Below, in pieces: positions 24,786 through 33,500 of a stretch of DNA of 61,762 nt. Within the stretch, counting starts at the first letter, position 1. Each line of letters opens with the position of its first letter. The translations under genes and the position numbers were made by a program. The stretch is from Nocardia araoensis NBRC 100135 (GTDB taxonomy: Bacteria > Actinomycetota > Actinomycetes > Mycobacteriales > Mycobacteriaceae). The DNA lies in the NCBI RefSeq assembly GCF_000308435.1, contig NZ_BAFR01000059.1, positions 1-61,762 on the forward strand, in the 5' to 3' direction. A model generated the notes under the pieces. That model did not search any database and was not told the origin of the DNA. It saw nothing but the letters and a program-made list of their open reading frames with translations.

Positions 24786-24908
24786 GCGTTCGAAGCCGTT
24801 GCCCTGGCGCGGAACTGGCGACGGCGTGTCGGGGCGTGTCCGCGCCGAGCCGGAACGGGTTGGGCGTTTCGGGTGAATCGAGTAGTTCGCGCGGGGTACA
24901 ACTACCGC

Positions 24909-25553
24909 ATGAACTTCCCGGTGGATTTCGGTCTCGTGCAGATCGGGCTGATCCTGCTGCTGGTCGTCGGTGTAGCGCTGATCATCTCCGGTCTGATCGC
25001 CGCGCGCCGGGTGGGAATGCGGCCGCTGCTCGCGCGCGGAACGGGCGGGCTCGCGTTGCTGCTGGTCGCCGCGGTGCTGCTGTGGATCGCGACGCTGCTG
25101 CAGACCTATCTCGGATTGACCGGCGAGATCAAGGCGGCGCACGTGGTGGCCAAGCCGGTGGCGGGACAGGAACACCTGCTCGACGTGGATGTCACCCTGT
25201 ACGGCGACGACGACCACCCCGAGCAGCGTCTCACCCACCGGGTCGAAGGCGACATGTGGGTGCTGCAAGCGGGCATCGTCGAGTTGGAGCCGTGGGTGAA
25301 CGCGCTGGGCTTCCACTCCGGCTACCGGATCAGCCGCCTGTACGGCCAGCGCCTCGACGGCGTCGCGACCAAACAGAACCAGATCTTCCTCAACGACGGC
25401 GACCGCGACTTCTTCGCCGACATGCGCGAGGGCCGGTGGTGGACCCAGCCGTTCGTGCGCTCCGCCTACGGCAACGCGGTGATCGCGGTGCCCGGCGAAT
25501 ACGACGTCTACATCTCCCGCGACGCCATCAAAACTCGCGCCGTCGGCGGCTGA
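24909..25553 (+). CDS. Conserved hypothetical membrane protein
   Basis: From ATG 24909 the product is 214 residues (MNFPVDFGLVQIGLILLLVV...). Two transmembrane helices lie at residues 8-27 and 40-62. The extracytoplasmic or cytoplasmic remainder, about 145 residues, is soluble with beta-rich segments (HLLDVDVTLYGDDDHPEQRL; YRISRLYGQRLDGVATKQNQ). No known domain is recognised. It sits between the Nif3-like and zinc-ribbon genes, all on the plus strand; M. tuberculosis has no gene here as far as I recall. Start uncertain: an upstream in-frame ATG is at 24873. Confidence 0.65.
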   Translation: MNFPVDFGLVQIGLILLLVVGVALIISGLIAARRVGMRPLLARGTGGLALLLVAAVLLWIATLLQTYLGLTGEIKAAHVVAKPVAGQEHLLDVDVTLYGDDDHPEQRLTHRVEGDMWVLQAGIVELEPWVNALGFHSGYRISRLYGQRLDGVATKQNQIFLNDGDRDFFADMREGRWWTQPFVRSAYGNAVIAVPGEYDVYISRDAIKTRAVGG

Positions 25554-25625
25554 CGCCGGTCCGCCGATCCGGCGGGGTACGGTTGAACACCAGTCCCGTC
25601 CACCCCGTCCAGGAGTTTGTCCGCG

Positions 25626-26363
25626 TTGAATGTCGAACCCCCGATCCAGGCCGAGCTGCTGCGGCTCGCCGCCGTCGACGCCGAGCTGACCCGGATCGCG
25701 CACCGGCGCACGGTGCTGCCCGAGCAGCAGGAGGTGACGCGGCTGGAGGCCGAGCGCAACGCGCACTCCGATGCCGCGGTGGCCGTCGAGATCGTGCTGG
25801 ACGACCTCGATCGCGACATCCGCAAGCTGGAGGGCGAGGTCGAGGCGGTGCGCAAGCGCGAGGAGCGCGACAAGGGCCTGCTCAGCGCGGGATCGGTGAA
25901 CGCGAAACAGCTTTCGGAGATCCAGCACGAGCTCGGTAGTCTGGAGCGCCGCCGCTCCGTGCTGGAGGACGAACTGCTCGAGGTGATGGAGCGGCGCGAG
26001 GCCTCGGCCGCCGATCACGAGCACGCGGGCGCGCGGTTGAGCAAGACCGACGAGGAACTCGCCGATGCCAGGCGACAGCGGGACGAGGCGCTCGCGGACC
26101 TGGACGTGGCGCAGACGCGCTGCGAGACCGATCGCGCGGGCGTGGTCGCGAAGCTGCCCGGCGAACTGCTGGCCATCTACGACCGTCAGCGGGAACAGCA
26201 CGGCGTCGGCGCCGCCTTGTTGCAGGCGCGTCGCTGCGGCGCGTGCCGCATCGAACTCGATCGTGGCGAGATCGCCCGCATCGCCAAGACCGCCCCCGAC
26301 GTGGTCGTGCGCTGCCCGGAGTGCGGCGCGGTGCTGGTCCGGACCAAGGAATCGGGGCTGTGA
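25626..26363 (+). CDS. Coiled-coil zinc-ribbon protein (CdsZ/DUF164 type)
   Basis: The TTG at 25626 is chosen because AGGAG (25611-25615) stands ten bases before it. The 245-residue product starts MNVEPPIQAELLRLAAVDAE. Residues 15-190 form a long coiled coil (RLEAERNAHSDAAVAVEIVL; ELGSLERRRSVLEDELLEVM). The C-terminal zinc ribbon has CGACRIELDRGEIAR and RCPECGAVLVR, i.e. two pairs of cysteines. Proteins of this shape are conserved next to nif3 and rnhA genes in Actinobacteria. The role is uncertain; ribosome or nucleic-acid association has been suggested for relatives. Confidence 0.85.
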   Translation: MNVEPPIQAELLRLAAVDAELTRIAHRRTVLPEQQEVTRLEAERNAHSDAAVAVEIVLDDLDRDIRKLEGEVEAVRKREERDKGLLSAGSVNAKQLSEIQHELGSLERRRSVLEDELLEVMERREASAADHEHAGARLSKTDEELADARRQRDEALADLDVAQTRCETDRAGVVAKLPGELLAIYDRQREQHGVGAALLQARRCGACRIELDRGEIARIAKTAPDVVVRCPECGAVLVRTKESGL

Positions 26364-26394
26364 GCTCGCCGCGACCGACTGACCGGGAAGTGCG

Positions 26395-27588
26395 ATGAGT
26401 TTCCCGGAGGTGATCGTCGAAGCCGACGGCGGCTCGCGGGGCAATCCCGGTCCGGCCGGGTACGGCGCGGTCGTCTACGACGCCGATCACGTCCGGGTGC
26501 TCGCCGAGCGCTGGGAGTTCCTCGGCATCGCCACCAACAACGTCGCCGAATATCGCGGATTGATCGCCGGGTTGGCCGCGGCCTCGGAACTGGGCGCCGA
26601 GTCGGTCGTGGTGCGCATGGATTCCAAGCTGGTCGTCGAGCAGATGTCCGGTCGCTGGAAGATCAAGCACGCGGCCTTGATTCCGCTCGCCGACCAGGCT
26701 CGCCGGATCGCGGCCGGGTTCCGCCGGGTGAGCTACGCCTGGATCCCGCGCGCGCAGAACGCGCATGCCGACCGGCTCGCGAACGACGCCATGGACGCCG
26801 GAGCCGAGGGCGGCGAGAGCCGTGCCACGGCGGCGGACACCCGGCAGGCCGAGGCCGCCGATCCGGCCCTCGCGGCCACCGAGCGTGATCTGCCGAGTTG
26901 GATCGACGAGGCCAGGGACGCGAACGCCGAGCAATCGAAGCCCGCGGAGCACGGCCCCGGCTGGACGCGCGCCAGTGGTCGGCCCACGCGTTTGCTGTTA
27001 CTTCGCCACGGTCAAACCGAGTTGTCGCTGCAACGCCGGTATTCCGGTCGCGGCAACCCGCCGCTCACCCCGCTGGGTCGTGAGCAGGCCGCGCGGGCGG
27101 CGAAGATGCTGGCCGCCAAAGGCGGCATCGCCGCTGTGGTGAGCTCTCCGCTCGGCCGGGCCAGGGAAACCGCCGAGGCGGCCGCCGCGGCGCTCGGGGT
27201 GCCGGTCGAGATCCACGAAGGGTTGATCGAGACCGACTTCGGCGCGTGGGAGGGGCTGACCTTCGCGGAGGCCGCGCAGCGTGACCCCGACCTGCACGCC
27301 CGCTGGATCGGCGACCCCACCGTCGCCGCGCCCGGCGGGGAGAACTTCGAGGAGGTCCGCGCGCGCGTGGACGCGGCTCTGCACGACCTGCTCGAGCGGT
27401 ATCCCGGCGCCAATGTGGTCGTGGTCAGTCATGTGACTCCGATCAAGACGCTGCTGCGGCTGGCCCTCGATGCCGGCCCGTCGCTGCTGTATCGATTGCA
27501 CCTGGATCTGGCGTCGCTCTCGATAGCGGAGTTCTATCTCGACGGCGGCTCTTCGGTGCGTCTGGTGAACGATACGTCCTACCTCTGA
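26395..27588 (+). CDS. Bifunctional RNase HI / phosphoglycerate-mutase-like phosphatase
   Basis: The 397-residue product has two domains. Residues 1-140 are a type I RNase H, with EADGGSRGNPGPAGYGAVVY, NNVAEYRGL, RMDSKLVVEQMSG and NAHADRLAND supplying the acidic active site that cleaves RNA in RNA:DNA hybrids. After an acidic linker, residues 195-397 are a histidine phosphatase: RLLLLRHGQTELSLQRRYSG, SSPLGRARETAEAAAAALG and VVVVSHVTPIKTLL. M. tuberculosis Rv2228c has the same fusion; its second domain acts on alpha-ribazole phosphate or similar phosphoesters, a link to cobalamin. It closes the conserved run before the NRPS region. Confidence 0.93.
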   Translation: MSFPEVIVEADGGSRGNPGPAGYGAVVYDADHVRVLAERWEFLGIATNNVAEYRGLIAGLAAASELGAESVVVRMDSKLVVEQMSGRWKIKHAALIPLADQARRIAAGFRRVSYAWIPRAQNAHADRLANDAMDAGAEGGESRATAADTRQAEAADPALAATERDLPSWIDEARDANAEQSKPAEHGPGWTRASGRPTRLLLLRHGQTELSLQRRYSGRGNPPLTPLGREQAARAAKMLAAKGGIAAVVSSPLGRARETAEAAAAALGVPVEIHEGLIETDFGAWEGLTFAEAAQRDPDLHARWIGDPTVAAPGGENFEEVRARVDAALHDLLERYPGANVVVVSHVTPIKTLLRLALDAGPSLLYRLHLDLASLSIAEFYLDGGSSVRLVNDTSYL

Positions 27589-27902
27589 GGCGGACGACGC
27601 GCCGGAATCGAGGGCGAACGCGGTGCGCGGAGGGCGAATTATGCACCATTGCAACACATTTGCGTTTCACAATCGCGCGATGCGGTGAATCTCACTTCAA
27701 CTCGGCCTTGCGCGGCGAGTAGCGGTAGGCTTCCGGACGGTCAGGCACAGGCGTCCAGCTGCCTGCCTGGTCGGGGTCGACGCAGTGGCCTCGGTCAGTG
27801 CTGCTCAGCGGGACGGTTTTCGCGCGGGCAGCGTGGCCCGCGGGCCGCGTAGCGGTGGGAAGCACCTGTGCCGTCGAGTGGTTCGATGAGAGTGCAGGTT
27901 CG
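27589..27902. other. 314-bp promoter region before the biosynthetic genes
   Basis: No gene seen. The stretch 27635-27690 is unusually A/T-rich for this genome (AATTATGCACCATTGCAACACATTTG) and is the likely promoter or operator area for the monooxygenase/NRPS unit. The last 100 bp return to high GC. Confidence 0.45.
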
Positions 27903-30374
27903 ATGAGCAGTCCGATCAAGGTTGTCGTTCTCGGGGCAGGGATCGGAGGACTCACCACCGCGGCCGCCCTGCGGCATGCGGGATTCGGCGTCGAACTATA
28001 CGAAGCGGGCCCGGAACTGCGGGCCCAGGGCTTCGGACTTTCCGTGCAGGCCAACGGAATCAACGCACTGCGCACCCTCGGCCTCGGCCTCGACGAGCAG
28101 CTGCTCGAACGCGGCGGCCGGGTCGAGACCTTCCGCTTCTGCAATCCCGACGGCAGCCCGATCCGGGTGCTCCCGGTCCATCGGCTCGACGCCCGGCTCG
28201 GCGCTCCGGCCGTGGCGCTGCACCGCACCGACCTGCACGACGTGCTGCTCAGCGCGATCGGCGACACACCGACTTTCACCGGCGCGCAAGCGACTCGGTT
28301 CGTCGACGACGGTGAGCACGTGCGCGTCGAGTTCGCCGACGGCCGGGTCGCCGAGGGCGATCTGCTCGTCGGCGCCGACGGCATCCACTCGGTGGTGCGC
28401 GCCCAGCTGCACGGCCGCGCCGAGCCGCGTCCCGGCAATTTCGTGTGCTGGCTGGCCTGCGTCCCGTTCGAGCACCCCAATGTCGCGCGCGGGTTGTCGG
28501 CGCACTTCTGGGGCACCGGAATGCGTTTCGGCATCCACGACATCGGGCACGGCCGGGTGTACTGGTGGGGCACCAAGACGCTGCCCGCCGACGAGGCCGC
28601 GAACTGGCAGGGCGGCAAGGAAGACCTGCTGCGCATGTACGCCGACTGGGCGCCGGAGGTGCGCGCCTGCATCGAGCAGACCGACGAAGCGGCGATCCTG
28701 GCCGTGCCCGCGCAGGATCGCCCGCCGCTGGCGCAGTGGGGCCGCGGCCGGGTGACGCTGCTCGGCGACGCGGCGCACCCGATGCTGCCCAGCCTCGGCC
28801 AGGGCGCCAACGCCGCGATCGAGGACGCGGTGGTGCTGGCCGGCGTGCTGCGGAACTCTTTGGATCCGGTCGCGGGCCTGCGTCGTTACGAGAAGTTGCG
28901 CGCCGACCGCACCGCCATGTTCGTCAACGGATCGGCTTCGCTGGCCAAGATCGAGCAGACCACCGATCCGCGCCTGGTGCGGGTGCGCGACACCTACTTC
29001 CGGCACGCGCCCACCGAATTCTTCCTGAGCAACCTCGGCAAGCCGATGTCGTTCCCGGCGCCGGACGGGCCGACCGCGCGGCTGCCGCGCCCGCTCTCAC
29101 CGGTCGAGCGCTGGCACTGGATCGCCGATCAGCTGGCGCCGCTGCACATCCTGTCGCGGGTGCGGATCCGCGGCCACGTCGAGGCCGAGCAGATCCGCGC
29201 GGGCCTGGACGAGGTGCAGCGCCGACATCCGCTCCTGCGGGTCGCCGTCGCCGCCGAACCGGACGGCACCGCACCGCGTTTCGTGCCGGTGCAGGCCCCG
29301 ATCCCGCTGCGCGTGATCGAATCCGAGGACAGCACGAACTGGCTGACCGAGGCCGACGAGGTGGAGCTGCGCGAGCCGTTCGACTGGCGCACCGGCCCGC
29401 TGGCCAGGGCGGTGCTGATCAAGGAGACCGACGGCACCAACGAGCTGATCGTCACGCTGCACTACGCCATCGCCGACGGCGAGAGCGCGCTGTCGGTGGC
29501 CGAGCAGGTGCTCCGAGCGGCCGCCGGGGAAGGGGGCGAGTTCTCGCCCGCGCCGGTCCGGCCGGGTCCGGAGGAATTGTTCCCGCCGCGCTTCCAAGGT
29601 GCGGGCGGTGCGCTGCGCACCGCGGGTTCGTTCCTGCGCGACCAGAAGTCGCAGCTGCGCCGGCCGCGCAGGCTGGAGCCGACCAGGCTGGCGCCGCCCG
29701 CGCAGCGGCGCAGCCGGGTGGTGCACCGCAGCCTCGACGGCGACCGGTTGGACGCGCTCAAAGCAGGCTGCGCCCGCCACGGCGTAGGCCTGCAGGCCGC
29801 CCTCTCCGCGGCGCTGCTGATCGCGGCGGCCAGGGAGGCGGGCACCGAGAAGGCCGCCTGGTACACCGTCGGCAGCTCGGTCAACTTCCGTGACCATCTC
29901 GACGGCGCCGCGGGCGACACCGAGGTCGGCACCTATCAGGGCATGATCGCCACCCCGGCGAAGTACGCGCCGTGGGCCTCGCTGTGGGAGATCGCCGCCG
30001 AGATCGAGCGCGAGTACGGCGCGCGGACGGACCGGCGCGATCACCTGTCCGCGTTGAACCTGCTGAAGGTGGCCGCGCCGAAGTCGGTGGCCGCCAGCGC
30101 GTCCACGGTGAAGCTCATGGACACCCGCGGCCCGGGTCATCTCTGTATGACGTACCTGGGCGACTACCCCTTCCCGGACAAGATCGGCTCCTGGCAGCTG
30201 GAGGGCGCGCAGTTCGTCTCCGGCATGTCCGTCAGCGGCTTCATCATGGCCACCGCCAACGCGACGCACAACGAGCTGTCCCTCAACATCGGCTACGTCG
30301 AGCCCGCGGTATCGCGGGACCGAGCCGATCGTCTGGCCGACGAAAGCGTGCGCGCGCTGCTGTCGGCTTGCTGA
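27903..30374 (+). CDS. Fusion of a PHBH-type FAD monooxygenase with a condensation/PapA-like acyltransferase domain
   Basis: The 823-residue product starts at ATG 27903. Residues 1-380 are a flavin monooxygenase: VVVLGAGIGGLTTAAALRHA for ADP, GDLLVGADGIHSVVR for the DG motif, and VTLLGDAAHPMLPSLGQGAN for the flavin ribityl contact. Residues 395-823 match PapA/condensation acyltransferases: LSPVERWHWIADQLAPLHIL, VQRRHPLLRVAVA, and FVSGMSVSGFIMATANATHN near the end. The condensation motif HHxxxDG reads H520-YAIADG, so the second, catalytic histidine is Tyr521. It precedes the NRPS gene by 178 bp on the same strand and probably tailors or loads its product. The two halves are usually separate proteins. 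Confidence 0.85.
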   Translation: MSSPIKVVVLGAGIGGLTTAAALRHAGFGVELYEAGPELRAQGFGLSVQANGINALRTLGLGLDEQLLERGGRVETFRFCNPDGSPIRVLPVHRLDARLGAPAVALHRTDLHDVLLSAIGDTPTFTGAQATRFVDDGEHVRVEFADGRVAEGDLLVGADGIHSVVRAQLHGRAEPRPGNFVCWLACVPFEHPNVARGLSAHFWGTGMRFGIHDIGHGRVYWWGTKTLPADEAANWQGGKEDLLRMYADWAPEVRACIEQTDEAAILAVPAQDRPPLAQWGRGRVTLLGDAAHPMLPSLGQGANAAIEDAVVLAGVLRNSLDPVAGLRRYEKLRADRTAMFVNGSASLAKIEQTTDPRLVRVRDTYFRHAPTEFFLSNLGKPMSFPAPDGPTARLPRPLSPVERWHWIADQLAPLHILSRVRIRGHVEAEQIRAGLDEVQRRHPLLRVAVAAEPDGTAPRFVPVQAPIPLRVIESEDSTNWLTEADEVELREPFDWRTGPLARAVLIKETDGTNELIVTLHYAIADGESALSVAEQVLRAAAGEGGEFSPAPVRPGPEELFPPRFQGAGGALRTAGSFLRDQKSQLRRPRRLEPTRLAPPAQRRSRVVHRSLDGDRLDALKAGCARHGVGLQAALSAALLIAAAREAGTEKAAWYTVGSSVNFRDHLDGAAGDTEVGTYQGMIATPAKYAPWASLWEIAAEIEREYGARTDRRDHLSALNLLKVAAPKSVAASASTVKLMDTRGPGHLCMTYLGDYPFPDKIGSWQLEGAQFVSGMSVSGFIMATANATHNELSLNIGYVEPAVSRDRADRLADESVRALLSAC

Positions 30375-30411
30375 CCGGCCCGCATACACCGCGATAACAA
30401 CAGCAGAGTCG

Positions 30412-30434
30412 CGGCATCGGCAGTGCCGATGCCG
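30412..30434. promoter_or_regulatory. 23-bp perfect palindrome between the fusion gene and the NRPS gene
   Basis: CGGCATCGGCA, one base, TGCCGATGCCG: an 11-bp perfect inverted repeat about 120 bp before the NRPS start. With a single central base it suits a dimeric repressor site better than an RNA hairpin, and no T-run follows. The XRE regulator gene at 37796 is a possible partner, by location only. Confidence 0.45.
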
Positions 30435-30552
30435 TGATTCGCGATATCGATAACTGGATAAGTGTGGTAGCAGCTTTGCGTGTCAGCGATCAGGGTGGGC
30501 TGGGGTAGATCCGCGCACGGCCGGTGCCGCGACTGTCGCGATAGGAGTGACT

Positions 30553-33500
30553 GTGACATTCGAACCGAGTGCTACTTCCGAGAGACCCCCCGAAGCCTGG
30601 CCGGTCAGCGCGTACCAGCGTGATGTGTTGTCGGTCGCCTACCGGTATGCTCCGGCGCCGGTCACCCGAAACGCCTACTGCGCGTTCATCGACGAGCCGT
30701 TCGACATGGACCGGTTGCGGGCCGTGGTGCGCCGGGCGTTGCTCGCCGACGAGGCGTTGCGCCTGCGGTTCGAGTTCTCCGAGGGCCGCTTCTGGCAGTG
30801 GGTGTCCGACGAGCTACCCGAGGTCGAGTTCGTCGATCTCAGTTGGGCGTCGGACCCGGCCGCGGCACGCCGCGACTGGGTGAACCGGGCCAACGTGACG
30901 CCGTCCCCGCCGCGGCAGCCGTTCCGGATCGCCGCGCTGGTCGACGGGCCCGATCACTTCCATCTCTACGTCGCGATGCACCACGCGATGATCGACGGCT
31001 GGGGCGTGAACGCGCTGTGGAGCGCTCTGGTGGACAACTACAGCCGCACCGACCTCTCGCTCGAGCAGCTCGCCGAGCCGGATCCGTTCACCGAGCAGAC
31101 CGACCGCAGTGCGGCGACCTATCGCAGGATCGCCGCCGAACACGAGGAGTATCTGTCCTCGCCGCAGTGGGCGGCGGATCGGGACGCGCTGGTGCGCCGC
31201 TTCGAGGGAGTGGTTCCCGCGCTGTTCTCCGGACGTGCGAGCACCCCCGACGTCAACCGGGGGAGGCGGCGCGTGGTGGTGGAACCCGCGTTCCTCGACC
31301 GCATCCGAGCCACCGGCTTCTCCGTCTTCGCGTTCACCGTTTCGGCGCTGGCCGCCTACCTGACCACCATTCACCGCTCCGAGGAGGTGGTGATCGGCGT
31401 CCCGATGCTCAACCGGCACAGCGCGGAGACCTTCCGCACCGCCGGGCACCGGACGAACGTCGTCCCCCTGCGCATCCGGGTCGATCCCGCGCAGCCGCTG
31501 TCGGCGGTCGCCACCGAGGTGGCCGCGCAGATCCGGGAACTCAAGCGCTACGAACGCTTTCCGTACGGCGACCTGGCGCGTGCCCTCAGCAGCGATCCGA
31601 CGGCGCCGCCGCTGTTCGACGTGGCGTACTCCTACATCAAGATGCCGCCGTCGGATCATCTCGACAAGATCCTCGGCACCCTCGACATCGTCAATCCGGG
31701 CACGGTGCTCGAGGCGCTGAACATCCTCGGCGTCGAGCACGCGCGCGACGGCTCGCTGAATCTCCAGCTCTACTACGACAAGGACGTCTTCGACGAGAAC
31801 TTCCCGTTCGAATCGGTCGTGCGCGGCGTCGGTGCGCTGGTGGTGGCGGCGCTGGACCGGCCAGAGGCGCCGATCTCGGCCTTGCCGCTGATGTCGCGGC
31901 GGGAGCAGGCAACCGTCGCCGCGTTCGAAGCCGGTCCGCGCGAGGAATTCCCGTACACGACGATCGACCGGCTGGTCGCCGACGTGGCCGCGCGGCATCC
32001 GGACCGGATCGCGATCGAACCGGTCGCCGGGTCCGGGGAGCAGCCGCTGCGCTACGCCGAATTGTCCGCGCTGGCGGATGGATTCGCCGCCAGGTTGCAC
32101 GCGCTCGGCGCTAACGGCAACGAGTGCGTCCCGGTGGTACTGCCCCGTTCGACGGAGATGCTCGTCGCGATCTTCGGCGTGTTGCGGGCCGGTTGCGCCT
32201 ATGTGCCGCTCGATCCCGACTTCCCGGCCGCTCGGATCGAGGCCGTGCTGGCCGACTGTGGGGCGCGCTTCGTCGTGGCGGGGCCGGAGCATCGGGCGGT
32301 CTTCGACAGGTTGGGCGTCACGAGGATCATGGTGGCCGACACCGTCCCGGCGCGCGGTGTGGAAAACGTCTCGCATCCAGCCGATCTCAGCTACCTGATC
32401 TACACCTCGGGCTCCACGGGCGTGCCCAAGGGGGTGATGATCGAGCACCGCTCGGTGGTGAACCGCCTGACCTGGATGCAGCGGCGCTACCCCCTGCACG
32501 AGTCGGACGTGATCTTGCAGAAGACGCCGGTCACCTTCGACGTGTCGGTGTGGGAACTGTTCTGGTGGGCGATCAACGGCGCCCGAGTGGCGCTGCTGGA
32601 ACCGGGCGGGGAGCGCGATCCGCGCCGCATCGCCGACGCGATCGCCGCGCACGGCGTGACGGTGCTGCACTTCGTGCCCTCCATGCTCGCGGCGTTCGTC
32701 GACGAGCTCGCGGCCGATCCGGCGGCGGTCACGCGGATCGGCAGCGTGCGGCGGGTCTTCTCCAGCGGCGAGGCGCTACCCCCGGCGCTGGTGCGCCGGT
32801 TCCACGCGGTCTTCACCGCGGCCGGGGCCGAGGCGCCGCAGCTGGTGAATCTCTACGGCCCCACGGAGGCCACCGTCGACGTCTCCTACTTCGACTGCCC
32901 CGTCGAGGAGCCGCTCGATGTGGTGCCGATCGGCCGCCCCATCGACAACATAGACCTGCTCGTGCTCGATCACATCGGCCGCCGGGTGCCGGTCGGCGTG
33001 CCCGGCGAGCTGAACATCGCCGGCGTCGGTGTGGCCCGCGGCTATCGCGGCAGGCCCGAGCTGACCGCCGCGGCATTCGTCGATGATCGCGCGGTGCCGG
33101 GGCGCCGCCGGTACCGCACCGGTGACCTGGCGCGCTGGCTGCCGGACGGCAACCTCGAATACCTGGGCCGCTTCGACGATCAGGTGAAGATCCGCGGCAA
33201 CCGGATCACCCTCGGCGAGGTGCAGAACGCCATGCTCGGCTGCGCCGGGGTGCGCGCGGCGGCCGTGGTGGACGAGGTCTCGGAGGCGCACGGAGTGCAA
33301 CTGGTCGGCTACTTCGTCGGCGCCGAGGTCTCCGGGGAGGAGATCGCCGAGCAACTCGCCGACAGGCTGCCCCGCTACATGGTGCCGTCCCGGCTGATCC
33401 GGGTGGACCGGATCCCGCTGACCCGCAACGGGAAACTGGACCGGCGCGCCTTGGCCGAGCAACTCGTTCTCGGCCACGGCGCCGATCCGGTCGCGGGCGC

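Noticed and set aside
23517..26444. 975-codon minus-strand open frame over the Nif3-like to zinc-ribbon genes
   Set aside because: It covers three genes with clear protein signatures and has no motif of its own.
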